Assembly: GCA_001790855.1 (NCBI GenBank)
Contig: MGDH01000011.1
Span: 62,001-126,000 of the forward strand
Direction: 5' to 3'
DNA length: 64,000 bases
From: Candidatus Schekmanbacteria bacterium RIFCSPLOWO2_02_FULL_38_14
GTDB taxonomy: Bacteria > Schekmanbacteria > GWA2-38-11
The notes under the pieces were generated by a model, which was not told the DNA's origin, ran no database searches, and saw only the letters and a program-made list of their open reading frames with translations. Shown one piece after another: positions 1 through 9,304 of the stretch (within the stretch, counting starts at the first letter, position 1; every line of letters starts with the position of its first letter). Position numbers and translations under genes: made by a program.

Positions 1-225
1 TATGGAGTAAAAATCGCTGGCTGTACAGTTCACTTTGTTGATGAGGGAACAGACACAGGTCCAATAATCCTTCAGGAAGCAGTTCCTGTTTTGGACAATG
101 ACACAGAAGAATCTCTCTCATCAAGAATCCTTGAAAAAGAACACATCCTTTATTCAAAAGCCATTATGCTTTTTGCTGAGGGAAAGATTGAGATAAAGGG
201 GAGAAAGGTAATTATTAAAAATTAA
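1..225 (+). CDS. purN: Phosphoribosylglycinamide formyltransferase, C-terminal part (gene enters from the left)
   Basis: The frame is open from base 1 and ends at the TAA at 223-225, giving the last 74 residues. The sequence contains GCTVHFVDEGTDTGPII, the conserved C-terminal block of PurN that carries the catalytic-loop Asp and formyl-folate contacts, followed by the usual TEESLSSRILEKEH helix. PurN transfers a formyl group from 10-formyltetrahydrofolate to glycinamide ribonucleotide in cytosolic purine synthesis. The N-terminal half lies outside the window. The family assignment is firm; nothing can be said about its start or upstream neighbours. Confidence 0.9.
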   Translation, partial: YGVKIAGCTVHFVDEGTDTGPIILQEAVPVLDNDTEESLSSRILEKEHILYSKAIMLFAEGKIEIKGRKVIIKN

Positions 226-283
226 CTTATAACCTATAACTTTTTTAACTAATAGCTGACTGCTGAGAACTGAAAACTGATAA

Positions 284-329
284 ACGAGATTGCTTCGCCA
301 TTCGACAAGCTCATGGCTCGCAATGACAT
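284..329. repeat. Short intergenic repeat with the TTCGACAAGCTCA arm
   Basis: Between purN and the SurA-like gene lies a composite stretch with a GAGATTGCTTCGCC-type unit, the 13-mer TTCGACAAGCTCA (301-313) and a CTCGCAATGACA-type end. The same 13-mer recurs at 22662-22674, with its exact reverse complement at 22711-22723. Sequences of this kind are common dispersed intergenic repeats in many bacteria. No protein is implied. Confidence 0.6.
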
Positions 330-350
330 TTATGGACATTTTCTAATTTA

Positions 351-1226
351 ATGAAGAATATTCTAAAATATATTTCAGTATTCCTAATCATATCCTCTTG
401 TCTTTCCTATTGCGGAAGCCAATCTACAGGTGAAAAAATCTCAGATAAGGAAAAAATACTGGCAGTAATAAATAAAGATAAAATATCAATGGAGGATCTC
501 AAGAAAAACATTGAGATTCTTCCGGAGGAATATAAATCACAGTTCAGGACTTTTAATGATAAAAAAAATCTTCTTCAGGACATCCTGACAACTGAAATGC
601 TTTTCCTTGCAGGCAAGGAAAAATCCATGGACAGGAATGAAAAAATTATTTTAAAGGTTGATAACTTCAGGAAACTGCTTGTCAGGGATTTATACATAAA
701 CAAATACATAAAACCAAAAGCTACCCCTTCTGAATATGATATCAGAGAATATTATAAGAAACATAAAAATGATAAATATTTCAAGAAGGGATATGTTGAC
801 ATCCATTATATCAGGACTGAAACAGAAAAAGAAGCAAAGCAGGTCTCTGGTATGCTCAAGAGATATGAATTTAAGGAAATTGCCAGGAGCAAGCTTAGTG
901 GAATAAAATCTTCATACGAAGTTAAATCTCCTTCCCGTGTTTATAAGGATGAAGGAATGCCAAAAGTTGGAAGGAACAAGGAATTCATTGACATTGCCTT
1001 CTCGCTAAAATTCTGGGAAATCAGCAAACCAATCAAAACCAGTGACGGCTATTATATAATAAAGCTTATAGGGAAAGAACCTGATAAGTATGTTGACCTT
1101 GATGCTGTCAAAGATACAATAAAAAATACTCTTGAGAGAGAAAATTTCTTGAAGGTAATGGACGAAGAAATAGCTGCTTTAAAAAGCAAATATAATGTTA
1201 AAATTTATCCTGAAATGTTAAAGTGA
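351..1226 (+). CDS. SurA-like peptidyl-prolyl isomerase lipoprotein
   Basis: 291 residues. It starts with a lysine-containing n-region and a hydrophobic stretch ending in a lipobox (LSYC, Cys about residue 21), so it is probably lipid-anchored in the periplasm. Residues about 35-120 resemble the SurA N-terminal chaperone domain (VINKDKISMEDLKKNI), and 125-250 resemble a parvulin PPIC domain (YVDIHYIRTETEKEA, then IKTSDGYYIIKLIG near the end). A role in outer-membrane protein folding is inferred from the family. The next gene begins 3 bp after the stop, so the three genes 351-3826 are probably one transcript. The parvulin core is divergent and isomerase activity is uncertain. Confidence 0.75.
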   Translation: MKNILKYISVFLIISSCLSYCGSQSTGEKISDKEKILAVINKDKISMEDLKKNIEILPEEYKSQFRTFNDKKNLLQDILTTEMLFLAGKEKSMDRNEKIILKVDNFRKLLVRDLYINKYIKPKATPSEYDIREYYKKHKNDKYFKKGYVDIHYIRTETEKEAKQVSGMLKRYEFKEIARSKLSGIKSSYEVKSPSRVYKDEGMPKVGRNKEFIDIAFSLKFWEISKPIKTSDGYYIIKLIGKEPDKYVDLDAVKDTIKNTLERENFLKVMDEEIAALKSKYNVKIYPEMLK

Positions 1227-1229
1227 AAT

Positions 1230-2246
1230 ATGTTTGATGAAAGTATAAACGAGAAGCTTTTTCTGGATCAACTATCAGGAATTTATAATAAGGATTTCTT
1301 CTTTGTAATGGGAGAAAACCTCCTTACCATCGCAAAGAGATATAACCGTAAGACATCCCTCATTTATGTTTTTATTGAAAACTTTGATGAAATCGTTAAT
1401 TCTGACGGAAAAGACTTTGCAGAAGACCAAATAGAATTCTTCTGTCACAGCCTTCGTTCCATTCTCAGGAAATCTGACTTTCTTTCCCGCCTCTCCCATA
1501 ACTCTTTTGGAATTCATGTAACTGAGACAGATTCCTTCGGGTCAATTATGCTGATAAAACGGATAGAAAACTTTTTCCGTTCTTCTGAAAACAACCCTGA
1601 CGGAAAAGAACTTTGTTTCAAGTTAAACATAGTGCACTCAACTGCTCCTGATGAAGGTAAAACATTTGCTGATTTAATCATCAAAGCCATAGAGAAAAAC
1701 GAAAAAAAAAGAAAAAGCCTTGCTCTTAATGCTAAGATAATGAATTCAAGTTTTTGGGAGCTTATCGATTCGATTATTGAAAAAAAATATCTGCCTCATT
1801 CTGAAATTAATTCTTCATATCCACCCCTGCAGAAAACCTTTCAGTTCCATTTTTCTTCTTTTTTTATTGATCAGGTCCAGAAATCTGTCCTTCAGGATAT
1901 AATACTCAACAAAGACAGGAACGGAATGCTGTTCATAGGAATAAAAAATTTTTCAAACCCTGAAATAGGAGTTCATAATTATCACGCTTTAAAGAACATT
2001 AAAACAATCTCATACATTATGGGGCTCAAAGGAAAACATCCCCTGCCTATGCCCTATATTATTCCTGTGTATCTTCGTGATGAAAAAATCAGTTTTTACC
2101 GCTTCATATTTTTTCTTTGCGATAAATATGCCTATGGCTTGATAGGAAGAGAAGAAAATAAAAATTATTTTACAGGATTTCACTCTTCTGATTTCTACTT
2201 TATAGAACATATCATATCAAAACTTCAGCAATATTATTTTTATTAA
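1230..2246 (+). CDS. Degenerate GGDEF-domain protein
   Basis: 338 residues, no signal peptide. Residues about 10-170 follow the diguanylate-cyclase fold: DQLSGIYNKDFF matches the usual D-LTGLYNRR-F opening and the spacing to the signature is normal. The signature itself reads SHNSF where GGDEF is expected, and the metal-binding Asp of the first motif is also changed (ENFDEI). Cyclase activity is therefore unlikely; a binding or scaffold role is inference. The C-terminal 170 residues are not recognised. The gene sits 3 bp after the SurA-like gene and 2 bp before the receiver-PATAN gene, suggesting coordinated expression. Confidence 0.65.
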   Translation: MFDESINEKLFLDQLSGIYNKDFFFVMGENLLTIAKRYNRKTSLIYVFIENFDEIVNSDGKDFAEDQIEFFCHSLRSILRKSDFLSRLSHNSFGIHVTETDSFGSIMLIKRIENFFRSSENNPDGKELCFKLNIVHSTAPDEGKTFADLIIKAIEKNEKKRKSLALNAKIMNSSFWELIDSIIEKKYLPHSEINSSYPPLQKTFQFHFSSFFIDQVQKSVLQDIILNKDRNGMLFIGIKNFSNPEIGVHNYHALKNIKTISYIMGLKGKHPLPMPYIIPVYLRDEKISFYRFIFFLCDKYAYGLIGREENKNYFTGFHSSDFYFIEHIISKLQQYYFY

Positions 2247-2248
2247 AT

Positions 2249-3826
2249 ATGTCAAAAGCAGTTGAAAATGGAAAAAATGTTTTAATTCTCGGGAACAAGA
2301 GGAACTATATAGTATCTCTTGAAAAAGTTCTTTTGGACTCAGATTTTTCCGTTGAATTTCTTCCAAACTCAGAAGAATCAAAAAATAACATTTTAAAAGA
2401 TACACCTGATTTAATCATAGTTGATCTGGAAGAAATAAATCCTGAAGAATTCATCCTGTGTGAAGCATTAAGAAGCCATCCATTATCATATAAAATTCCT
2501 TTTATTTTTCTGACTCCAAAAGATATCTGCGGCGATTTGGCACCAAAATTTGTAAGCACATCTGACAGGTTTATTCTCAGACCATTTAATCTATACACGA
2601 CGCTTTCACTGATAAACAAAACAATATCATCATTACAGAAAAGTGAGATATTGTTCTCTTCAAAAGAAAGGACCATAAGGGGAGACCTTACACAGATTTC
2701 CTTGACAGATCTTATCCAGATTTTTTTTATGAATAAAAGAAATGGTCTTTTGACTGTTTCATACCAGACAGATATGGCAAAAATATATTTTAAGAAAGGC
2801 TCAGTAGTTTTTGCTTCAATGGGGAAAACCAAGGGACTGAAAGCGATTTTCCGCCTGATGACCCTAAAACACGGAAGCTTTGAATTTGATACAAATGAGA
2901 TACCAAAAACCCTTAATCTATCAATGAACACTGAAGAACTCCTCTTGGATGGAATGTGTCAAATCGATGAAATTGAAAGCATAAAAGAATCCCTCCCGCC
3001 ACTTGAAACCGTAATTACAGTAAACAGAACAAATGATATCTCACAATTGAAATCTTCTGAAGTCTTGGCAGATATAATAAGGTTATGTCAGACTGAAATA
3101 TCTATGAGAGAACTCATAGACAATTCTCAGTTTCCTGACCTTGATGTCTACGAAGGGCTAAGGATACTATTAGTAAATGGCATCATTAAGCCTCACAGCG
3201 CCAATGAAAAGGAAGAAGGAAAATACTTTGACCCCCTGGTTGGAAAAGAAGATTTTTTTAAACTCAGGAAGTTTTTCAAACGCATACAGTGGAGAGAAGG
3301 CGAAATCCTCACAACTAAATTATTGATAATCTCATCAGACGAAGAACTGGAAAAAGATTTTATTAAATCCATTGAAACAGGCTTTAAGGACTTTAGCTCA
3401 GGAAGGAAAATTTACCGGACAGAAAATGAGTTTAGGGATATTGGCAGCTTCAGGATAACACACGAAGCCTTTATCTCATTATGCGCCTTCCCGTCATCAG
3501 TAGAACTCTCACCTCTCTGGGAATTGCTTTCTTCTAACAGGATAGGAACAATTGTGCTCTTTGACTTTAAAACTTTATCTTCCCTTCAAAATATAAAAGA
3601 AGCATTGCAGTTCCTTTCAGAAAGCAACTCCTTCCCTGTTGTATATGCTTTTAACAACACCCTCTCAGAGCAAATCATTTCACCTGAAAATTTAAAAAGG
3701 GAGTCCCCGGTTCTCTTTTCTGCCGACATTATCTTTTATAAAAATCATGATGCCTTGAGTGTCAAATCTGTTCTCAGAAAAGTAATAGAAAAAAATTGCA
3801 GAATAGAATTAATTACCTTAGATTAA
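2249..3826 (+). CDS. Receiver-like and PATAN (DUF4388) domain protein
   Basis: 525 residues. Residues about 10-130 look like a response-regulator receiver with the phospho-acceptor Asp kept (DLIIVDLEEI), but the acidic pocket is replaced (LILGNKRN) and the usual Lys before PF is Arg (RFILRPFN). Residues about 142-240 match the PATAN/DUF4388 pattern (GDLTQISLTDLIQIF, then GLLTV, IYFKKGSVVFA). Residues about 340-525 resemble the GTPase-like tails found in some PATAN proteins, but no P-loop is visible. PATAN proteins often act in surface behaviour or gliding-type signalling; a role here is inference. Tightly spaced after the GGDEF-like gene. Confidence 0.7.
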   Translation: MSKAVENGKNVLILGNKRNYIVSLEKVLLDSDFSVEFLPNSEESKNNILKDTPDLIIVDLEEINPEEFILCEALRSHPLSYKIPFIFLTPKDICGDLAPKFVSTSDRFILRPFNLYTTLSLINKTISSLQKSEILFSSKERTIRGDLTQISLTDLIQIFFMNKRNGLLTVSYQTDMAKIYFKKGSVVFASMGKTKGLKAIFRLMTLKHGSFEFDTNEIPKTLNLSMNTEELLLDGMCQIDEIESIKESLPPLETVITVNRTNDISQLKSSEVLADIIRLCQTEISMRELIDNSQFPDLDVYEGLRILLVNGIIKPHSANEKEEGKYFDPLVGKEDFFKLRKFFKRIQWREGEILTTKLLIISSDEELEKDFIKSIETGFKDFSSGRKIYRTENEFRDIGSFRITHEAFISLCAFPSSVELSPLWELLSSNRIGTIVLFDFKTLSSLQNIKEALQFLSESNSFPVVYAFNNTLSEQIISPENLKRESPVLFSADIIFYKNHDALSVKSVLRKVIEKNCRIELITLD

Positions 3827-3830
3827 ATCT

Positions 3831-4238
3831 TTAAAACGGAACCTTGAATTCATCGTCTTCATTAATATCTACAGTGTTATGTTGTTCTTCTTTAACGGTT
3901 TCATCAATAAATCTCTCTTCTCTGTTCTGCTGATACTGAACAGGTTCTTCAATCCCCCCTGCTTCTATCCATTCCTTGTAGAGGTCAGCTATTTTATTGC
4001 ACCATTTCCAGTAAAGATCTTTGCTGTCAAAACTCAGATATGAAGCATATTTTGTATTCCCCTGATTGTCCTGATACTTTCTGCTTGGAGGTGAACTTGA
4101 TATTTTTTCGTTAGTATTGAATATCAGCCAGTCCCTTATCCATATTCCCTTTTCAGGTATTAATGGAACTGTTGCTGACGCAACAAGGCTTCCCTGAGAA
4201 TTTATCTTTCTGAACTTAACCTTTGGTTTTTCTTTCAT
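3831..4238 (-). CDS. Small protein with SSB-like acidic C-terminal tail
   Basis: 135 residues, not assigned to a family with confidence. The first 100 residues (KFRKINSQGSLVASATVPL, later PPSRKYQDNQGNTKY) faintly recall SpoVG-type nucleic-acid-binding folds. The last 30 residues are acidic and end DINEDDEFKVPF, resembling the acidic tip of single-strand DNA-binding proteins that recruits repair partners through a terminal Pro-Phe. It lies downstream of recD2 on the same strand, 191 bp away across a repeat-rich spacer. A DNA-repair accessory role is inference. Its stop nearly abuts the convergent gene ending at 3826. Confidence 0.6.
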   Translation of the reverse strand: MKEKPKVKFRKINSQGSLVASATVPLIPEKGIWIRDWLIFNTNEKISSSPPSRKYQDNQGNTKYASYLSFDSKDLYWKWCNKIADLYKEWIEAGGIEEPVQYQQNREERFIDETVKEEQHNTVDINEDDEFKVPF

Positions 4239-4254
4239 AATACTCCCCCTAAAA

Positions 4255-4415
4255 ATAGAAATTCTAAATTCTAATATCTAAATTCCCTGCCTGCCGGCAG
4301 ACAGGTAAACAAATCCAAAATTCAAATTACTTAAATCCAAAACAGATTTTAACATTTATATTTCGTTTTTGAAATTGTTTAGAACTTAGGATTTTAAATT
4401 TAGGATTTAATACCA
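4255..4415. repeat. AT-rich intergenic repeats with a CCTGCC/GGCAGACAGG palindrome
   Basis: The spacer between recD2 and the small downstream gene holds runs of AAATTCTAAATTCTAA-type sequence, a near-perfect palindrome at 4286-4305 (CCTGCCTGCCGGCAGACAGG), and then AAATCCAAAATTCAAATT and GGATTTTAAATTTAGGATTT. This layout is typical of dispersed noncoding repeats; no ORF of note crosses it. Confidence 0.6.
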
Positions 4416-4429
4416 TTTATGTCAATTAC

Positions 4430-6616
4430 TTAATGCTTTATCAATCTCTGTCTCAGCAAGGTGTATCTTTCCTGAACCTTGTTGTTGCTCAGTGCCATTC
4501 CGATTGCCTTTTTTGTACCCACTAAAATGACAAGCCTTTTCCCTCTGGTAACAGCAGTATAAAGAAGGTTCCTCTGAAGCAGGAAGTAGTGTTGCGGGAG
4601 TAGGGGTATTATTACAGCTTTATACTCAGAACCCTGAGACTTGTGAACAGATATTGCATAGGAAAGATATATTTCATCAAGCTCTGAGAAATCATAGCCC
4701 ACTATGCCAGTATCATACAACACTTTTAATTCCTGTTTCTCAAAATCAATTTCCACTACCCTTCCTATATCACCATTATAAACATCCTTATCATAATTAT
4801 TTCTCACCTGCATCACTTTGTCATTAATCCTGAAAACCCTTCCTCCCCTTGCAAATTCCACACCGCCAGGATTCAGCGCTTCCTGCAGTTCATGATTGAG
4901 GTTTGAAGCTCCTGTAATACCTTTATGCATGGGGCTTAAAACTTGAATATCATCAATTGGATTGAATTTGAACCTTTCTGGAATTCTTTCAACACACAGC
5001 TCTTTTATAATTTTTACTATCTTTTCACCATCCTCTTCTTCAATGAAATAAAAATCAAAAAGCCTCCCGCTCTCGTTTTTTGGAATTATTGGAAATTTGC
5101 CCTGATTAATCCTGTGGGCATTAACAATTATCATGCTTCCGGCAGCCTGCCTGAAAATCTCCTTAAGATGCACAACCACTGCTTTCCCTGAATTAATTAT
5201 ATCCTTTAAAACATTTCCTGCTCCAACTGAAGGCAACTGGTGAATATCTCCTACCAGAATTAACTTTGATGTTTCAGGAATTGCTTTAAGAAGGTTATAC
5301 ATCAGATGAATGTCAACCATCGAGGATTCATCAACAACCACCATATCAGTCTTGAGTTTTGAATTTTCATTTTTTCCAAAACCACCTTTTTGCGGATTAT
5401 ATTCAAGAAGCCGGTGAATTGTTTTTGCCTCTCTGCCTGTTGACTCTGAAAGTCTCTTTGCTGCCCTTCCGGTCGGAGCTGCTAAAATTACTCTTATTCC
5501 AAATTTTTCATAAATGCCCAGTATTGACCTGATAATAGTTGTCTTGCCTGTTCCGGGTCCTCCTGTAATAATTAAAACTTTTTCTGAAACAGCGTTCTTG
5601 ATTGCTTTTACTTGGTCATCTGCAAGCTTTATATTTAGTCCTTTCTGTGCATTGCTTAGCTCATGTTCAATGTCCTTTATCTCCCTCTCAAACGGAGTCC
5701 TTAGCAAATCTGCTATCTTTTCAGCAACGCCTGATTCCGCCATATAGAAATGGAGCAGATAGACCATTGCTTCTTGTTTCTCTTCTCCATATTCACTTCT
5801 TCTTTCAATGAAAACGTTCTTTGTCCTTTCAAGTTCTCCAAGGGCACTTTCAATCACATCAGCTTCTGTCTCAAGAAGCTTGCAGCACTCATTTTTTAAC
5901 TCCTCATAGGGATAGCAGACATGCCCGTCCTCAGCCAGCTCTTTTAAAACAAAAACAACACCTGCCTTTGCTCTTTCAATAGAGTTTTTTTCTATCCCCA
6001 TGTTTTGTGCAATCTGGTCTGCTATTTTAAATCCTATCCCAACAATGTCTGTTGCAAGGCGATAGGGATTGTTTTTTACAATTGAGATAGACTGATTTTT
6101 GTAAGTCTTAAAAATTTTTGCTGAATAGGCTGGGCTTACTCCGTTGCTCTGCAGAAAAATCATAACATCCCTTACCCCCTTCTGCTCATTCCACGCGCAG
6201 GCTATCATCTCTATTCTTTTCTTACCTATCCCTTCAACTTTTTTAAGACTTTCTATGTCGTTTTCTATTATATCCAGTGTATTAAGACCAAATTTCTTAA
6301 CTACCCTCTTTGCCATAACAGGGCCAACTCCCTTTATAAGCCCTGAACCAAGGTATTTTTCAATTCCGTTTGTTGTCGCAGGTATAACAGGAACATAGCT
6401 TTCAATTTTAAACTGCTCTCCGAACTTCTTGTGATTTACCCACTCACCGGTGAGCTTAAGAGTCTCTCCAAGGTTTGCTCCAAATAAATTCCCGACAACT
6501 GTGATGATTTTATATTCATCGCTGAGCTTCACCCTTGCAACAGTATAATTGTCTTCTTCGCTTGTATAGACAACCCGCTCAATAATTCCCTCTACTGTAG
6601 TTAATCTTTCCTTCAT
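4430..6616 (-). CDS. recD2: RecD2-type ATP-dependent DNA helicase
   Basis: 728 residues, the usual RecD2 length. The N-terminal extension typical of RecD2 (residues 1-320) includes helix-hairpin-helix-like stretches (GIEKYLGSGLIKGVGP, VEGIGKKR). The superfamily 1B motor follows: Walker A GGPGTGKTT (352-360), APTGRAAKRL, Walker B VVVDESS (426-432), GDIHQLPSVGAG and a C-terminal SVHKSQGSEYKAVI. RecD2 is a 5'-3' helicase in genome maintenance in organisms that lack or supplement RecBCD; no recB or recC is in this window. ATG start at 6616. The SSB-tailed small protein downstream may be functionally linked. Confidence 0.92.
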   Translation of the reverse strand: MKERLTTVEGIIERVVYTSEEDNYTVARVKLSDEYKIITVVGNLFGANLGETLKLTGEWVNHKKFGEQFKIESYVPVIPATTNGIEKYLGSGLIKGVGPVMAKRVVKKFGLNTLDIIENDIESLKKVEGIGKKRIEMIACAWNEQKGVRDVMIFLQSNGVSPAYSAKIFKTYKNQSISIVKNNPYRLATDIVGIGFKIADQIAQNMGIEKNSIERAKAGVVFVLKELAEDGHVCYPYEELKNECCKLLETEADVIESALGELERTKNVFIERRSEYGEEKQEAMVYLLHFYMAESGVAEKIADLLRTPFEREIKDIEHELSNAQKGLNIKLADDQVKAIKNAVSEKVLIITGGPGTGKTTIIRSILGIYEKFGIRVILAAPTGRAAKRLSESTGREAKTIHRLLEYNPQKGGFGKNENSKLKTDMVVVDESSMVDIHLMYNLLKAIPETSKLILVGDIHQLPSVGAGNVLKDIINSGKAVVVHLKEIFRQAAGSMIIVNAHRINQGKFPIIPKNESGRLFDFYFIEEEDGEKIVKIIKELCVERIPERFKFNPIDDIQVLSPMHKGITGASNLNHELQEALNPGGVEFARGGRVFRINDKVMQVRNNYDKDVYNGDIGRVVEIDFEKQELKVLYDTGIVGYDFSELDEIYLSYAISVHKSQGSEYKAVIIPLLPQHYFLLQRNLLYTAVTRGKRLVILVGTKKAIGMALSNNKVQERYTLLRQRLIKH

Positions 6617-6781
6617 AGTTTCCTTTTATAACTAAAAACTTATTTTAAATAATTAATGGCAAATAATAAACAATTATTTTTTAATTTTAAATACAGTTTA
6701 CAATGGGCTTATAAAAATGTTATCTTTTCATAATTATGAAAAAGTGCAAATATTAAAGATTAAAAGCTCAAAACTAAATTT

Positions 6782-7879
6782 ATGAAAATCCTTGATAGAT
6801 ACGTAATAAAAGAGTTTCTGCGGACATTCGGAATAATACTGCTTGTTTTTCTGTCAGTCTTTCTGATTGCAGACCTGTTTGAAAGAATAGACGACATAAT
6901 CGAAAACCATTCTTCAATAATCCTTCTACTGCGCTATTACGCATTCAAACTCCCCTTTATGATTTTTTCTGTTTTTCCTTTTGCTATTCTGTTTGCAACT
7001 CTTCTAACAATAAGAAATTTCATAGTCCAGAATGAATTAATAGCAGTAACTTCAAACGCCATAAGTCTTTACAGAGTCTTTATTCCTCTTGTTCTGCTTG
7101 GTGTTTTATTAACTTTTCTGACTTTTGGAATTAATGAATTGATTCTCCCAACCACTAACCAGAAATTTTATGATTTGGGATATGAAATAAAAGGGAAAAT
7201 AAATCCATTTTATAATCCATCAAAAGATTCTGTACAGGAAATATGGTACAGAGGTTCAAAAAACCAGTTTTTCAATATGGATTTGCTTATAAAATCTTCA
7301 AAAGAAATATATAAAGTGACCATTTACCATCTTGATAACAAGTTTAAACTCAAAGAGCGGCTTGATGCGCAGAAAGTTCTTTATCGGAATGGCAAATGGA
7401 TCTTTATTAATGGAGTACACAGGATTTTTAATGGAAATGACTGGACTATAAAGGAAAGATTTGAACAGAAAGAGATACCAATTAATGAAAGCTTTGAAGA
7501 TTTTCAGCGTATTGCAAAAAAATCTGAGGCAATGTCCTTTTTTGAACTGAGTGCTTATTTAAAAAGACTTAGACTGAGCGGATTGGCTCATAACCAGTAC
7601 AGGACTTACATTGTTGATCTGTATTCCAAAATATCAATGCCTGCAACATGCCTTGTTATGATGTTAATCGGAATCTCTTTTGCCGTCAAATCAGGACGCA
7701 TAAAGGGAAATGTTATAGGATTTGTATTGGGAATAATTCTCGGGTTCAGTTACTGGATTATTTTTCATTTTGGCATTTCTCTTGGCCATGGAGGAAAACT
7801 CCCTCCGATGATTGCCTCTTTTGCACCTGCGGTAATTTTTGGAGTAACAGGAATATATCTTTTTTTTCATCTTGAATGA
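6782..7879 (+). CDS. lptG: LptF/LptG family LPS-export permease
   Basis: 365 residues with the YjgP/YjgQ pattern: an N-terminal membrane helix after MKILDRYVIKEFL, two more helices to about residue 115, a periplasmic beta-jellyroll domain (about 130-265) and three C-terminal helices. The ILDRYVIKEFLRTF opening is characteristic of LptF/G permeases, which with LptB pull lipopolysaccharide from the inner membrane. LptG is favoured over LptF from the single gene and general pattern, but the two cannot be separated firmly here. It is followed 12 bp later by a DUF2062 gene in the same direction. Confidence 0.85.
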   Translation: MKILDRYVIKEFLRTFGIILLVFLSVFLIADLFERIDDIIENHSSIILLLRYYAFKLPFMIFSVFPFAILFATLLTIRNFIVQNELIAVTSNAISLYRVFIPLVLLGVLLTFLTFGINELILPTTNQKFYDLGYEIKGKINPFYNPSKDSVQEIWYRGSKNQFFNMDLLIKSSKEIYKVTIYHLDNKFKLKERLDAQKVLYRNGKWIFINGVHRIFNGNDWTIKERFEQKEIPINESFEDFQRIAKKSEAMSFFELSAYLKRLRLSGLAHNQYRTYIVDLYSKISMPATCLVMMLIGISFAVKSGRIKGNVIGFVLGIILGFSYWIIFHFGISLGHGGKLPPMIASFAPAVIFGVTGIYLFFHLE

Positions 7880-7891
7880 TATTTTTTTTAA

Positions 7892-8389
7892 ATGAATTTA
7901 TTAAAGAGTTTAAAAGAAGGATTTGAACATATATTAAAGCTTGATGACCCGCCACACAAGGTAGCGCTCGGGTTTGCAATTGGGATTTTTTCAGGCTTCA
8001 CTCCCTTTCTTGGGTTCCATCTCATTCTGGCTGTAGTTTTGGCATGGTTTTTCCGTGTAAGAATCAGAGTGGCAGCACTTGGAACTTTAGTACACAATCC
8101 ATGGACCATTCCCTTTATTTATGGAGGAAATCTTGTTGTAGGAAATAAGCTGGTAGGCAGCGCCTCACCGGTCACTTTGAATTATATTTTGAACTTTGCA
8201 AACGATTTCGGAGAAGCCTTGTTTGCTCTTAATCTAAAAGCCTTTAAATTACTGTTCTACGATTTTTTGATTATTGCAAAACCCTTTGCTGTAGGAACAG
8301 TGGTGCTTGGATTTCTTTCTTCTTTTATCAGCTATCTGATTATTTTCGTAGTTTTAAAGAATATTAAAAACAAGAAAACCGGTCCTTAA
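7892..8389 (+). CDS. DUF2062 membrane protein
   Basis: 165 residues. The first half matches DUF2062: DDPPHKVALGFAIGIFSGFTP, then GTLVHNPWTIPFIY, with a Pro-rich core and two hydrophobic segments; another two membrane helices follow near residues 85-115 and 125-155. DUF2062 proteins are small inner-membrane proteins often found beside glycosyltransferases or envelope genes, with no established reaction. It is flanked by lptG and xerD, with a 2-bp gap to xerD, so it is probably in an operon with envelope genes. Confidence 0.8.
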   Translation: MNLLKSLKEGFEHILKLDDPPHKVALGFAIGIFSGFTPFLGFHLILAVVLAWFFRVRIRVAALGTLVHNPWTIPFIYGGNLVVGNKLVGSASPVTLNYILNFANDFGEALFALNLKAFKLLFYDFLIIAKPFAVGTVVLGFLSSFISYLIIFVVLKNIKNKKTGP

Positions 8390-8391
8390 CT

Positions 8392-9303
8392 ATGCCTGGC
8401 ATTGATACATCAAATATTGATGAGACCCTGTCAAGTTACTTTGATTACCTGGCAATCGAAAAGGGATTGTCAAAAAACAGCCTTGAAGCCTATTCGCATG
8501 ATTTGATAGATTTTGCATCATCAATCGAGAAGCAGGGATTCAAAGATATAAAATCCATTACCTCAAAAAACATAAGGTCATATATATCAGATTCAAGAAA
8601 GCACAGCCTGTCAACAAAAACCATCATTCGTAAAATCGCCTCCTTAAAAGGTTTTTTCAAATACCTGCAGATGAAAGGCGCTATTGAGGATAATCCCATT
8701 GTAAATATCGAGTCGCCGAAAACATGGAAAAAGCTTCCTCATACATTAAACATAGTAGAAGTTAACTCGCTTTTGTGCCAGCCTGATACTAAAATCCCTG
8801 TAGGTATAAGGGACCAGGCTATGCTTGAGATTCTGTATGGAGCCGGGCTCAGGGTTTCTGAGCTGGTTGAACTTACCACTAACAGCATAAACCTTGAAGT
8901 CGGGTTCCTGAGGTGTTTTGGGAAAGGCTCAAAGGAGAGGGTTGTTCCGGTTGGAGAAATTGCAGTAAAATGTGTCAGGAATTATCTCGACGAGGCAAGA
9001 TCTATACTTTTAAAAAAATCAACATCTGATCACCTTTTTCTTACAAGGTCAGGAAAAAAAATGACAAGACAGGGGTTTTGGAAAATTATAAAAAAGTATG
9101 CTTTAAAAGCCGGAATAAAAAAGACTATATCCCCTCATACTCTCAGGCATTCCTTTGCAAGCCACCTCCTTGAAGGCGGCGCTGATTTGAGGTCTGTTCA
9201 GGCACTCCTTGGACATTCAGACATTTCAACAACCCAAATCTACACACATCTTACAACTGAAAAAATCAGGGAAATCTATAAAAAACATCATCCGAGGGCT
9301 TGA
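8392..9303 (+). CDS. xerD: Tyrosine recombinase, XerD-type
   Basis: 303 residues. An N-terminal SAM-like core-binding domain (1-90) precedes the catalytic domain. Catalytic residues are visible: Arg in LYGAGLRVSEL, HTLRHSFASHLL (His-x-x-Arg), LLGHSDISTTQ (His) and the nucleophile Tyr in QIYTHL. XerC/XerD resolve chromosome dimers at dif. A second Xer recombinase at 38928-39863 beside hslVU is the likely XerC, making this XerD by elimination; the C/D labels are inference. The next gene starts 1 bp after this stop. Confidence 0.85.
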   Translation: MPGIDTSNIDETLSSYFDYLAIEKGLSKNSLEAYSHDLIDFASSIEKQGFKDIKSITSKNIRSYISDSRKHSLSTKTIIRKIASLKGFFKYLQMKGAIEDNPIVNIESPKTWKKLPHTLNIVEVNSLLCQPDTKIPVGIRDQAMLEILYGAGLRVSELVELTTNSINLEVGFLRCFGKGSKERVVPVGEIAVKCVRNYLDEARSILLKKSTSDHLFLTRSGKKMTRQGFWKIIKKYALKAGIKKTISPHTLRHSFASHLLEGGADLRSVQALLGHSDISTTQIYTHLTTEKIREIYKKHHPRA

Positions 9304-9304
9304 G

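Noticed and set aside
9209-9304. Upstream extension of the acyltransferase ORF
   Set aside because: It overlaps the end of xerD, has no family similarity, and the ATG at 9305 follows one base after the xerD stop.
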